In this document: positions 21,605-32,340 of the stretch, piece by piece
How the letters are laid out: every line of letters starts with the position of its first letter
How positions within the stretch are numbered: position 1 is the first letter of the stretch
Assembly: GCA_947650365.1 (NCBI GenBank)
Contig: OX393553.1
Coordinates: forward strand, 62,619,055 to 62,683,054
DNA from: Chamaelirium japonicum
Lineage: Eukaryota; Streptophyta; Magnoliopsida; Liliales; Melanthiaceae
Length of the DNA: 64,000 bases
Direction of reading: 5' to 3'
Position numbers and translations under genes: made by a program
The notes under the pieces: generated by a model
Seen by the model: the letters and a program-made list of their open reading frames with translations, nothing else
Told to the model about the DNA's origin: nothing
Database searches by the model: none

Positions 21605-22740
21605 ATCCGATGGCTCTAAGGCCAGGGGGATCCTACCCATGGAGATCTAAGGAAGCGGGGAAGGTCGGGAGACCCACCCCACTGGAGACGACATCGACGA
21701 GGCCCAGTAAGAGGTTGGACCATTGGATGTCCGAGCAAAATACTCGCAGCAGGGGATGGGACAGCTCGGGTGCCTGGCAAGGAGGGCCCTATTGAAACTG
21801 TGCTAGGGAGCTAGGGAAGGTTGTGGTACAATGGACCTTGCCCTAGGTGGTTCGGGTCTTCAAAGGAGATCTCGATGGAGAGGTTGCGATACAATATCCT
21901 CTCCCTCAGGACGATTCCAAGAATCGGAGGCGAGGTCGGTAGGAGAGTGCGGCCAAGGCACCTTCTCCCAAACTCGATAGATTGTGGGGGAGCGTCGTGA
22001 GATCACGGATACGTGTAGGTTCTTGGATCGTGGGGGAGCACCTCGATGGCACGGGAGTCATCGACGATAACGTGTTCAACCGTCGATGAGTGGATTGATT
22101 TTGGTTGCCGTTGAGTGCCTAGTGGAGATACCGACAGGCACCTGTGCGGATCGTTGACGCGTGATGTGGGCGCTGACTGGTATGATGGTGGCAGGCATCG
22201 CCATGGACACCCATGTGGGACAACGAGGTGCAGGGTTCTGGACTAACAACGGACAAAAGGCGACGACGGTCATAGTGGCGGCGGACTTAATGGTGGGTAC
22301 ACCTGCGGTGCAGCAGGGTACAAAATAGAAAGGACTGATGTTGGTTGACAAACGACAGCTTGGGAACGATGGGTGCATGCAACATTGTAGAGCGAAACAA
22401 GGGCCATGGTTTACGGCAAAGTCGTCGACGAGCGATGAACCGGATCACCACGCGTGGTGTATGGTCATCGAAAAGATCGTTGTATCTGTGGTGCGTCTCA
22501 CTTGAAAACGGGGGAATCATGTAAAAGAAATGTTTGGCTATGTCTATGGTCTCCTTTATTATGTTTACTCTGCAACAAATCCCTTGCGCAGAAGGCTCAC
22601 ATAACAACTTGCAATTTTACTTGGGCGACCAATTTATACTAGTGGCACTCACCCATGAGAAACCCGGTAGCAGATCGGCTCACATTACGTTGCCCGATTT
22701 CACTCGGGCGAAATCCACGAGTTACCCGGGCGACCTGTAG
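21603..22740. other. Intergenic DNA, no gene seen
   Basis: Moderately GC-rich, with scattered short frames that show no domain. The TTGGGCGAC / CACCCATGAG phrases near 22620-22660 resemble those near 21305-21370, suggesting a shared old repeat. Confidence 0.4.
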
Positions 22741-23180
22741 CAACCTGTGTGATATCGGACCGGGCTTTTCTGGTTATTTTCGGACTCATCGAGTCTATTT
22801 GCTGAGTATTCTTGTGGGATGATTTTTGGCCTATTTCTCTATGTAACGGGGTTCTCAGGTTTGAGGAGAGATTGACGAGAATCGTATTAGGGTTTCGGAG
22901 AGAGCTTAGAAACCTGTTCTTAAGAGCTTGTTGAAGGATTTCTTTGAAACTCGTTTGTACTCTTTTCATTGAATAAGAAGATCGATCCGTGTTGTTGTCA
23001 GTGGATGTAGGTCGAAGACTGAACCATCAAAATCTCTGTGTCTCGTGGATTGTCTGTGATCATTACTTTACTTTAATGCTTGATTTGTATTTGTATCTCT
23101 CTAGATATTGTGCTTGCATCATCTCTATCATTGGAGTTTGTTTATTGCTTCGTTTCATCTTACAACACACGGTTGTCATG
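22741..23180 (+). repeat. Possible LTR fragment (Copia-like 3' part)
   Basis: The stretch with TTGTACTCTTTTCATTGAAT, then GATGTAGGTC, ACCATCAAAATCTCTGTG and GATCATTAC has the wording of many plant Copia LTR R-U5 regions. No second LTR, primer site or coding part is adjacent, so it would be a solo or truncated LTR. Boundaries are approximate. Confidence 0.4.
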
Positions 23181-23261
23181 GCAACCCCATTCTATCCATT
23201 AGATTCCCAATATCCTAGTAAGAGTATTTTAATCCAAAATTATAAATATATAAAAAAAGAT

Positions 23262-23412
23262 GGGTTATTTTGACTTTGCCCTCAAATTTTGTCATGAATT
23301 AGACTTTACCCTCCAAAACAGTTTGTTTTGGGGGGCTATAGTCTAATTAATGAAAATATAGGGGTAAAGTCTAATTGAAGGCAAAATTTGGAGGGCAAAG
23401 TCAAAATAACCC
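23262..23412. mobile_element. MITE with 9-bp target duplication (Mutator-type)
   Basis: Ends are inverted copies of GGGTTATTTTGACTTTGCCC. The 151-bp element is flanked on both sides by the exact 9-mer AAAAAAGAT (23253-23261 and 23413-23421). A 9-bp duplication is typical of Mutator-like elements. It has no coding capacity. Confidence 0.85.
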
Positions 23413-23472
23413 AAAAAAGATACGTAAGTAAAGCGTCTTCATACTTTTATCTAGAAATATTTGACGACAGGT

Positions 23473-23613
23473 TTTGATGACCGAAATTACGACTGGCTGG
23501 TGGCATTGGCCACATACACCACAGCCCTATGAAAATTACCTCGTTAGCCCTTCAAATTACCTCTTACCCCTTATGTGGCGCAATGCCATTGGCGGGTCGT
23601 AAGTCCGGTCGTC
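23473..23613. repeat. Decayed inverted-repeat element
   Basis: TTGATGACCG...TTACGAC and, inverted, GTCGTAAGTCCGGTCGTCAA form imperfect arms of about 35 bases around a centre near 23543. It looks like an old MITE; target duplications were not found. Confidence 0.45.
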
Positions 23614-23755
23614 AAGACCAGTCTAGGGATCTTTTCGACCGGGCCCGCTAATACCAATTTCTGCAGCGGAGGCGGCGGAGCACAAAATTGTACAAGGCTA
23701 CGCGTAAGCCTCCAATTGGTTTATTAAACTCACAGGCGATCGTAGAGATCAGATC

Positions 23756-23920
23756 GGGGAAAGATTTTCAGCACAACCGTTGTGCCATACAACCGTAGGG
23801 CCCACTACGATGCAAGACACATGGGGAAGTAGCCCCCAGCACTTGGACGGTGTTGATAGGCTGTCGGGGCAGTGGGCCCCGCGGTTGTACGGAACAACGG
23901 TTGTGCTGAAAATTTTCCCC
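23756..23920. mobile_element. MITE with 8-bp target duplication (hAT-type)
   Basis: The 165-bp element has about 50-bp imperfect inverted arms beginning GGGGAAAGATTTTCAGCACA and is flanked by ATCAGATC at 23748-23755 and 23921-23928. An 8-bp duplication is typical of hAT elements. Confidence 0.85.
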
Positions 23921-23928
23921 ATCAGATC

Positions 23929-24439
23929 AGGCAGCAGCCGCTGACGCCCATCAATGCGTCATTCACACCTCCGAAGAGATTTTTTTTTGTTTTTTCTGGG
24001 TTGTCAAATTTGAACAAATAGAATATTGATGTAACTCGGGCATGTTGGGCCGGGTCGGAGGTGTTTGCAAAAGTTGATTTTGATTTATAAAAATAAAAAA
24101 ATAATTTTGACTTCAGTCGAGTATTACCCGAGAGAAGAACTATTAATATATATTTAATAGAATTTTCTTCATTGATCTTTGTAGTTTCATAAGAGCCATG
24201 CCATAACCCATCACACACGCTGTCCGAGCCGAGCCGAATCGGGCACAGGTCAAAGCTCGCAAACCGCATGGGATGTGAATAAGCTTTGGGCCTTCTTTTA
24301 TATTATTTTTTATATTTTAATAGAGTTATTTCTACTGTTACACGTTTCACGAGGCTGAGTTAGGTTCATCGAACATAGACCTCTGCCCTGACGCATTCAC
24401 CCGTTACACCAAATAGAGCAGTAAATTCTCTTTAGTGCA
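23929..24439. other. Intergenic DNA, no gene seen
   Basis: AT-rich in parts, with only short ORFs that show no known domain. Confidence 0.4.
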
Positions 24440-24760
24440 GGAACTGTTGCTGCATGTGATAGGTTGTGAGTGAGGAAACGTTACGACTAAGGAGCATTCG
24501 TCCGAGGTCTTCAAGCACCTACCAAAACAGGTGAAATAGCTTTCAGGACATTGTGCTAGCACAAATCTCGACTACTGCTAAGTTTACCTTTTATCCTTCT
24601 ATTTCTTCCCCTTTTATCATATCCATAGAAGGCCTTAGGATTCCACTCAAAACTCGTTTGATTGCTGTGTCAACCTTTGCATGCTAAATCATCTACCGTA
24701 GTCCTACTGTTTTTCTAAATTAGATTTGTAACCTTATTATTATATTGCTAGTCATCTTTT
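24440..24760 (+). repeat. Diverged LTR fragment related to 33645-34600
   Basis: The phrase TTTTCAGG(G/A)CATTGTGC followed by AGCACAA and CTCGACT, and the later AGAAGGCCTTAG...CACTC...GAT stretch, parallel 34425-34570. The two are clearly related but too diverged to align fully by eye. Confidence 0.45.
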
Positions 24761-25099
24761 GCATGTCATAATATAATAGATTCCTAATATTAGGTTAACC
24801 CAAGCTTAAACCGAGTTGTAGAACCCTTAACCTGCAACCCAATCCAGCCCGCTCTACTCAGCCCAAGCTCAATTCGAGAAAAAATTTCAAACTTGGGCTA
24901 AATCCAGGTTAGCGCAAGTTGATAGGTCAGATAATGTTGCACGGATTTGGATAAGACCTATTTTTTTACTTGTCTAAAATTTTAAATTTTAAAAAGTGAA
25001 AAATTTAAAATATTTTTTTTTATCCTTAATCCTTAGAACTTCTCCAACCCTCTCCCAACAAGTAGCTCAAAACACTTTTGCACTCACATTAACATATTC

Positions 25100-26350
25100 C
25101 GGTGGGAACCACTCATGTGGGGATCGGGCAAAGCAAAATGAGGCTCAGCCATGAGCCATCGCAGCTTTGTTTATGGGGGAATTCATCCACGAGTGCTTTG
25201 CTTCAGTACACATCAAGTCTGGTTAGTGCATCTGTTTTGGATACAGAGGGCCATAGGTTCGAATCCTGTCTTCTTGATGTTTTGTTCAGTCGGCTAATAC
25301 AAATGAAGTAGTTTCGTAATGACTTTGACCCCGACAATGGACGGAATCGCTAACAAGATATATGGATACCAAAATTTGGTCACTACATTTGTATCCTCCT
25401 TGGTTGGAACTAATGGCAGCTAGGCTGATGTCGTTGTCTTCTTCGTCTTCTATGAAGTGTCTTTCCTTAGTGTCAGCTATGATGATTTCTCTGAAGAAGT
25501 CTCAACTACATTGCCCTTTGGTTGTTCAATATAATATGCTTTGGCGGGGGTTCCTTAAACCCATGTCTTGGCTGGTGTTGGTGCTTAGACAAAACCCTAA
25601 GCCAGTAGGGTAGTTTTCTCTCCAGGGTGATGCAGCCATTGGTCCTTTGTGTCCATGATACCTATGATAGGCACAGTAGTCATTGGGGTTTCACATCGAA
25701 TTTTTTTTAGTTTTGGTAAGATAGTTCTGAATGATTTTCTTCCGCTTCTTTGAATGAAAGGTGTGCCATGGGCTACGACTCCCGATATGGAATGTTCACA
25801 GGCTTGGCAAGATTTCTTCCCTACTAACAACCTCCCTTGTTGAAATGTGAAGTTGATATCGAATAGATTGACTTTTTTTCTCTAGTGTGGAGAATGTGCA
25901 TTAGCCACCGTAGATCCACTTTCGTGGAAGCACCTTTGGAGGATGGTTTCTCGATCTCCGAACATAGTCTTTTCCGTGGCATGTCTAAACTGTATTCGTT
26001 GTTGACTATTAGCGATGAGCCTTGTCTTTCTACATGCAGGAATGCGGTGCCTTCAATCCTCGTTCCGCATTTGGTCGCTTATCATACGTAGGTAAGTTGC
26101 TTATCTTTTTATTGCTTCGCTCTTCTGCTATCCACAACCATAGCCGCAGGCTCTCCTATGGACCTTAAGTTGCCCTACCTATGTACAACTATGGAGCTCT
26201 CGAGACTGTTTTCTCTACTCACTACTTTCCGGAGATCGAACCCCATTATTCTCCGAATGAAAGAGCTTTTGCAAAGCAATGTTGTTTTTAGATTCAGGGA
26301 AAGGCAATCGACCCAAACGGTTGTTGTGGAGTATTTGGAGCTGACCAAGC
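25100..26350. other. Candidate nuclear copy of mitochondrial DNA
   Basis: The decayed tRNA-Pro at 25202-25277 is of the plant mitochondrial type. The following 1 kb has a composition and phrasing (for example GCTTCGCTCTTCTGCTATCC near 26116) that recall plant mitochondrial spacer DNA. Only the tRNA is recognisable with any certainty, so the extent is a guess. Confidence 0.35.
25202..25277 (+). pseudogene. tRNA-Pro (UGG) pseudogene of mitochondrial type
   Basis: The anticodon stem pairs TCTGT with ACAGA around the loop TTTGGAT, giving anticodon TGG at 25238-25240. The T arm is intact (ATAGG, loop TTCGAAT, CCTGT). The D arm reads AGTCTGGTTAGTGC, one or two bases from the functional form. The acceptor ends no longer pair, so it is a relic. 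The variable loop GGGCC and overall wording match plant mitochondrial trnP rather than the plastid or nuclear gene (from memory). Confidence 0.65.
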
Positions 26351-26558
26351 TCCTAAAGACGGACCGACGTGGTTAGTGGGCCCACATTGGTGTTCACACG
26401 GCATACGAAGTGCCACAAGGAGTTGGGAGCTCGCCACAACAGCGTCATGTCAGCGATTGCGAGTAGGTTGGAGCGGCTGGGAGCTCCATGTCTCTTGGAG
26501 CATCTCCAACCGACTCCGAAGTCGGCACTGATTGTGACAATTGTGGGACAGGGGATGC

Positions 26559-28374
26559 GGTCCAATCCGTGGACCCACGTGATAGCTCATGCAAACTTTT
26601 ACCTTTTGACGTGAGATGTTGGGCAACTGACTATTGGAGATGTAGTAAAGGTAGGAGTGAGTTGGAGTGCTGCCGAACTTTAGAGTTCTCTACCTTGATG
26701 AGGCACGTTTGGCTACCTACACTACGGACCTAAGTTGGGACTCGGTTGGAGATGCATTACATTCATTTTCTGATGGTTTGTCTATCTTTGCGTTGGGAAT
26801 ATGATTCATGTATTTATAGATATAAGATTTGTCGGGAAAAAAATTCTAGGGATGTGGATGCTCGACCTGCAAAACAAAAGAATCACGTGAACAGCTAGTT
26901 CTGTGAGGAGCGCAGACCCTTTGATGCTCAAGTCAGTGAAGGTTTGAAAAGGGAGAGGTTTAGTAGTCGAAAAATGTTGGGTTTTAGAGTTTCGAACCTG
27001 TACTTTGGAATCTAGGGTCGTACCTTTGTAGTCTTTTGCAGATCGTCCGAGACTGACACGCCGCCACTCATTCCCGTACTTTCTACGTACACCTCCTCGT
27101 GCCAACCCATATGGGTCCTTTATGGACCTTGTCGTTTAGCTTGTCAGGCGGTGGCTAAGGGCCACAAGGGAGGATGCACCGGTCTTGTCTAGGCCAGGTC
27201 GGCATTCTGGAAGGCGCCAGTTGAGGACACTCTAGACCTACTTTGGCCCGCGAACGCGGCTCACAATCATCCACGTAGTTCCATGTTGGTGATGATATCT
27301 GTCGACCCATTACTGTCTTACTATAGGCAACACCCACGAGCAGGTAGGCGAACTCTTCTGCGGTCGCGTGATAGGGCGAGCTCTCAGGCGAGCTAATCAG
27401 CACGGTAGTTCAGCAACCCAACTATTCTCGTTGCTCAACGGCGCCCTTCTTTTTCCTACTGTCAACAGACGAGCTCTCACGGGTGAGCTGATATGCTCTT
27501 GGACGAGCTATGGGTGCTGGATCTTCTAAAGTTTTCTTTAAGTTCTATGTAGGGGGCGACCTCCTCTGCAGGCGAGCTTATCGCATGCGATCAGGATGAG
27601 CTCTCTGGCGAGCTGATGGTGATTCGTAGATATCCTTCTAAATTTCCTATATACAAAAGACGATATCCTTCACGGGTGAGCTGATTAGCGAGGCAGCTTA
27701 GTGACCCAACGGATGCCGTTGTTTCGCCTTCTTCTTTCTATTATCAATAGGCGAACTCTTCCGCGTGCGGGCTGAGCGAGCTCCTAGGCGAGCGAGGGGC
27801 AACGACGGGGCCAAAGGCGAGGTCCATCACTGACCTACATTCTCTTCGAGCAGAATGGAACCCCCTTGAAGGCGACCTCGAGTACTTTGATGCCCGGCAG
27901 GTGTCTATTTTTCGAGCACCGTCAAGATTCTTGGGGCCTATAATAAGGTGTTATGTTATACTCAACTCGGATTCGGGTTGGTCGGTTGCCTGACCCATTG
28001 GCGGATTGGCCCAAGCCCAACCCGAGCAGTTTTCCCAATCCAGATTAGGGTCGGGATCAACTGGCCGAAGTTGCAGCCCTAGGACAAAATGTGTTCAGTA
28101 CGATTTTGTTCCGACCATTTTAAAGAGGCTTGATGTTCACGGACTCTCTCATTGGTCCATTCCAAGGATATGTTTGTCATTTCATACTGTTTATCATGGT
28201 GAAATGACCAAAACCTCTGGATATGGTCCAATGAGAGAGACCGGGAACATCCAACCTCTTTAAAGAGGTTGGAGCAAAATCGTACTCATCCTGGGCCCGT
28301 CGTCTTTAAGAAGAGCCTCCCTCCGGTCTGCTTGTTTCACAGGAGGAGAGAAAGAATGGTGGTGAAATCCTCCA
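26559..28374. repeat. 1.8-kb tandem duplication, unit 1
   Basis: It begins TCCAATCCGTGGACCC and ends with the first six codons of the UGT gene. It repeats, with indels, at 28369-30145. It contains a GGCGAGCTGAT-rich, LTR-like part (about 26800-27930, probably a minus-strand Gypsy LTR beginning near 27928) and a palindromic element near its end. Confidence 0.9.
28097..28286. mobile_element. Palindromic MITE-like element, distal promoter copy
   Basis: Terminal inverted repeats AGTACGATTTTG and CAAAATCGTACT, with further internal symmetry (TTAAAGAGG / CCTCTTTAA, CTCTCTCATTGG / CCAATGAGAGAG). No clear target duplication. Its copy at 29870-30058 lies next to the UGT start. Confidence 0.7.
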
Positions 28375-28424
28375 ATCCGTGGACCCACGTGATACCTCAT
28401 GCAAACTTTTACCTTTTGACGTGA
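28356..28424 (+). pseudogene. Orphan UGT start (first six codons only)
   Basis: The leader and ATGGTGGTGAAATCCTCC of the UGT gene are present, giving MVVKSS. The frame then runs into the next duplication unit and stops after 22 codons. This is a promoter and start codon without a gene. Confidence 0.85.
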
Positions 28425-30145
28425 GATGTTGGGCAACTAACCATTGGAGATGTAGTAAAGATAGGAGTGAGTTGGAGTGCTGCCGAACTTTGGAGGTCTC
28501 TACCTTGATTGGAGATGCATTACATTCATTTTCTGATGGTTTGTCTATCTTTTTGTTGGGAATATGACTCATTTATTTCTAGGAATAAGATTTGTTGGGG
28601 GAAAAATTATGGGGATATAGATGCTCGACTTGCAAAACAAGGGAATAACGTGAACAGCTAGTTCCGTGAGAAGCGCAGACCCTCCAACGCTCAAGTCAGT
28701 GAAGGTTTGAAAAGGGAGAGGTTTAGTAGTCGAAAAATATTAGGTTTTAGAGTTTCGAGGCTGTACTTTGGAACCTAGGGTCGTACCTTTATAGTCTTTT
28801 GCAGATCACCAGAGACTGACACGTCGCCGCTCATTTCCGTACTTTCTATACCTCCTCGTGCCAGCCCACATGGGTCCTTTATGGACCTTGTCGTTTAGCT
28901 TGTCAGGCGGTGGCTAGGGGCCACAAGGGGGGATGCACCGGTCTTGTCTAGGCCAGGTGGGCATTCTGGAAGGCTCCAGTTGAGGACACTCTAGACCTAC
29001 TTTGGCCCGCGAACGCGGCTCACAATCATCCACGTAGTTCCACATTGGTGGTGACATTTGTCGACCCGTTACTGCCTTACTGTAGGCGACACCCGCGAGC
29101 AGGTAGGCGAACTCTTCTGCGGTCGCGTGATAGGGCGAGCTCTCAGGCGAGCTAATCAGTGCGGTAGTTCGGCAACACAACTATTATCGTTGCTCAATGC
29201 CCTTCTTTTTCCTATTGTCAACAGACGAGCTTTCACGGGTGAGCTGATGTGCTCTTGGGCGAGCTGTGGGTGCTGGATCTTCTAAAGTTTTCTTTAAGTT
29301 CTATGTAGGGGGCGACCTCCTCCGCAGGCGCGCTTATCACGTGCGATCAGGATGGGCTCTCTGGCTAGCTGATGGTGATTCGTAGATACCCTTCTAAGTT
29401 TCCTATATACAAAAGACGATATCCTTCGCGGGTGAGCTGACTAGCGAGGCAGCTTAGTGACCCAACGGATGCCGTTGTTTCGCCTTCTTCTTTCTATTAT
29501 CAATAGGCGAGCTCTTCCGCGGACGAGCTAATCGCGTGCGGGCTGAGCGAACTCCTAGGCGAGTGAGGGGTTAACGACGGGGCCAAAGGCGAGGTCCATC
29601 ACTTCCCTATATTCTTGTCGAGCAGAATGGAACCATCTTGAAGACGACCATGAGTATTTTGATGCCGGGCATGTGTCTATTTTTCGGGCACCGTCAAGAT
29701 TCATGGGGCCTATAATAAGGTGTTATGTTATACTCAACTTGGGTTCGGGTTGGTCGGGTTGCCTGACCTATTGGCGGCTTGGCCCAAGCCCAATCCGATC
29801 ACTTCTCCCAATCCTGAGTAGGGTCGGTATCAACTGGCCCAAGTTGCAGCCCTATGACAAAATGTGTTCAGTAAGATTTTGTTCCGACCAGTTTAAAGAG
29901 GTTTGATGTTCCCGGTCTCTCTCATTGGTCCATTCCAAGGATATGTTTGTCATTTCATACTGTTTATATGGTGAAATGACCAAAACCCCTCGATATGGAC
30001 CAATGAGAGAGACCGGGAACATCCAACCCCTTTAAGGAGGTTGGAACAAAATCGTACTCATCCTGGGCCCGTCGTCTTTAAGAAGAGCCTCCCTCCGGTC
30101 TGCTTGTTTCACAGGAGGAGAGAAAGAATGGTGGTGAAATCCTCC
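28369..30145. repeat. 1.8-kb tandem duplication, unit 2 (UGT-proximal)
   Basis: Second copy of 26559-28374; start-codon to start-codon distance is 1772 bases. Relative to unit 1 it lacks about 45 bases near 28510, at a TTGA/TTGG joint. It supplies the present UGT promoter. Confidence 0.9.
29870..30058. mobile_element. Palindromic MITE-like element, 70 bp from the UGT start codon
   Basis: Copy of the element at 28097-28286; here the left end reads AGTAAGATTTTG (one change). It contains TTTATATGG at about 29964, where the distal copy has TTTATCATGG, so a TATA-like box exists only in the gene-proximal copy. Confidence 0.7.
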
Positions 30146-31564
30146 ATGGGTGCTCACATCCTGGTGTTTCCCTTCCCAGCCCAGGGTCACATGCTGCCGC
30201 TGCTGGACCTCGCCCATCACCTCGACGCCGCCGGCCTCTCCGTCACCATCGTCGTCACCAGTAAGAACCGCCCCCTCCTTAACCCCCTCCTATCCCGCTC
30301 CCCCGAGATCGAGCCCCTCGTCCTCCCCTTCCCCGACCAGTACCCCTCCATCCCCCCGGGCATCGAGAACTTGAAGGACCTCCCACCCTCCTACTTCCCC
30401 GCCATGATGCACGCCCTGGCCGGCCTCCACCACCCCCTCCTCCGCTGGGCCCGCTCCCATCCCTCCCCGCCACGCGCCATCCTCTCCGACATGTTCCTCG
30501 GGTGGACCAACGCCCTGGCCGCCAGTCTCGGCATCCCCCGCCTCGTCTTCTCCCCCTCCGGCGCCCTCAGCATCGCCGGCATCAACTGCCTCTGGCGCGA
30601 CATGCCGAAGCCGGCCGACCCCTCCGACCCCGGGTCCCCGGTCTCCTTCCCCTCCATCCCCGGTTCCCCGATCTACCCCTGGTGCCAGCTATCCCGCCTG
30701 TACCGGGGGTACAGGGAGGGGGACCCACTTTGGGAATTCATAAAAGAGGGCTTCCTCCAAAACACCCGGAGCTGGGGTTACGTCTTCAACACCTTCAACG
30801 AGCTCGAGGGGAGGTACCTGGAGCACGTGAGGGTCGACCTCGGCCACTCACGCGTTTGGGCGGTGGGGCCCCTCTGCCCTCTCGACGACCCCGCCGCCGG
30901 CCGCGGTGGGCCCAGCTCCGTACCGGCCGACGAGGTCCTGGCGTGGCTGGATCGATTCGAGGAGGGCTCGGTGGTGTACGTGTGCTTCGGGAGCCAGGCC
31001 GCGCTGGCGCCGCCGCAGGCGGAGGCACTGGCGGCGGGGCTCGAGCGGAGCGGCGCCCGGTTCGTGTGGTGCGTGAGGGGGCCCACGGAGGCGGCGGACG
31101 GCGGCTGGGTGGCGGAGGGGTTCGAGGCGCGGGTGGCGGGGCGGGGGCTGGTGATCAGGGGGTGGGCCCCACAGGTGGCGGTGCTGGGGCACCGGGCGGT
31201 GGGGTGGTTCCTGACCCACTGCGGCTGGAACTCGACGCTGGAGGCGGTCGCCGCAGGCGTGTCGCTGCTGACGTGGCCGATGACCGCGGACCAGTTCTTC
31301 AACGCGAGGCTGCTGGAGGAGGAGGCGGGGGTGGCGGTGCGGGCTTGCGAGGGGATCGGCGCGTTGCCGGACCCCGACGAGCTGGCGAGGATCTTGGCCG
31401 AGTCGATGGACGGGTTACCACCGGAGAGGAAGAGGGCCGCGGAGTTGAGGAGGAGCGCGTCGGAGGCTGTGAGGAAAGGCGGGAGTTCGTACGGGGATCT
31501 TCAGGCACTGGTGGAGGAGCTCTCCAAGCTGAAACTGGAGCAGGAGACGTCCACATTAGCGTAA
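30128..31564 (+). CDS. Family-1 UDP-glycosyltransferase, UGT89-like
   Basis: 478 residues, one exon, usual length for plant UGTs. It would transfer a sugar, most likely glucose from UDP-glucose, to a hydroxyl of a small phenolic acceptor in the cytosol. The N-terminal acceptor half has the catalytic His21 (PFPAQGH) and the partner Asp121 (ILSDMFLGW). The C-terminal half has a complete 44-residue PSPG box (Trp346 to Gln389, with HCGWNS at 364-369 and the terminal Asp-Gln pair expected for a glucose donor). The phrases DLPPSYFP, GDPLWEFI, RVWAVGP, VRACEG and PDPDELAR fit group B (UGT89), whose known members act on flavonol 7-OH or benzoic acids. The acceptor is not predictable here. The frame is also open upstream to 30041, but there is no ATG before 30128. 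Met7 is an alternative start. Third positions are almost all G or C, unlike the flanks. No defect is seen. Confidence 0.93.
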   Translation: MVVKSSMGAHILVFPFPAQGHMLPLLDLAHHLDAAGLSVTIVVTSKNRPLLNPLLSRSPEIEPLVLPFPDQYPSIPPGIENLKDLPPSYFPAMMHALAGLHHPLLRWARSHPSPPRAILSDMFLGWTNALAASLGIPRLVFSPSGALSIAGINCLWRDMPKPADPSDPGSPVSFPSIPGSPIYPWCQLSRLYRGYREGDPLWEFIKEGFLQNTRSWGYVFNTFNELEGRYLEHVRVDLGHSRVWAVGPLCPLDDPAAGRGGPSSVPADEVLAWLDRFEEGSVVYVCFGSQAALAPPQAEALAAGLERSGARFVWCVRGPTEAADGGWVAEGFEARVAGRGLVIRGWAPQVAVLGHRAVGWFLTHCGWNSTLEAVAAGVSLLTWPMTADQFFNARLLEEEAGVAVRACEGIGALPDPDELARILAESMDGLPPERKRAAELRRSASEAVRKGGSSYGDLQALVEELSKLKLEQETSTLA

Positions 31565-31630
31565 CGGTTTGTCAAGGGCACGTGCTTTGCACGCGGTAGA
31601 GATATTTCTTACAAAATGATAAATATCACC

Positions 31631-31636
31631 AATAAA
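31631..31636 (+). terminator. Candidate polyadenylation signal of the UGT gene
   Basis: AATAAA 67 bases after the stop codon, within an AT-rich region. Confidence 0.4.
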
Positions 31637-31867
31637 TGATATAAAATAATAAGAAAGAACATAAAGGAAAGTATTATATCTGTCACCAATGTTTTGTATT
31701 AATAAGTAAATATTAAGAAGAAATGAACGTAGTAGTTCAATAATAAAAAAGATTACCCATTGCTCCTAAGTCCCAATATCATCAAGGTATCATTTTAGTT
31801 TCTTACCTATTTCGATTCGGTCAAATATTACACAATTTCTCACGTCATAGTCAAATATTACAAGTAT

Positions 31868-32340
31868 GTTTTTGTTTTTATTTTTATTTTTATTATTTTA
31901 GAATTTTCTCTTAGTGAACGAGGGGGGTTTCGGCTTAGTCCCCAACCTGTTTATTAATAAAATAAAGATGCACAATACAAGAGATCATGAACATGTTACA
32001 AAAATCTAAGCAATTATCAAATCAGCCTCTGCGATGCATCTCTCAGACTACCAGAGATAGGTGTAGCTCAAGTGCGCATCGAATCTACTATTCGCCGTAT
32101 GAGCACCGGAACAAGTAGAAACTTGTTGGAATACTCAGATTTCTCTCTAACCAGATATTTCGGGAGCATGCCATGGTGACCACATGCCAAAGTTTTCCAC
32201 TTGTCCTGTGGTATTTGTCTCTTTCTCCACAAAGATCATAAGGAAGAAATGGTGGCTGGATGACCTCAGATTTGTAGCTTCTGCTTGTAATGCTCTCAGA
32301 CTGGTTGAGCAAAAGGGCAAGACAATAAAGTCTTGTTTGG
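31868..32340 (-). mobile_element. 5'-truncated LINE 3' end
   Basis: On the minus strand a short frame (32312-32088) contains LWHVVTMACSRNIWLERN, the wording of the C-terminal end of plant L1-type LINE proteins. It is followed by an untranslated tail with TTATTAATAAACAGGTTGGG and an A-rich end near 31870-31905. It stops at the left edge of the 20-kb duplication. Confidence 0.6.

Noticed and set aside
30041-30127. Upstream in-frame extension of the UGT gene
   Set aside because: The triplet at 30041 is TTG. The first ATG in frame is 30128, which starts the normal UGT N-terminus; the extension lies in the MITE and leader.
30502-31599. 365-codon frame overlapping the UGT gene, and long minus-strand frames at 30778-31302
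   Set aside because: They are by-products of extreme G/C bias in the UGT codons: low-complexity Gly/Arg/Pro sequence without motifs.
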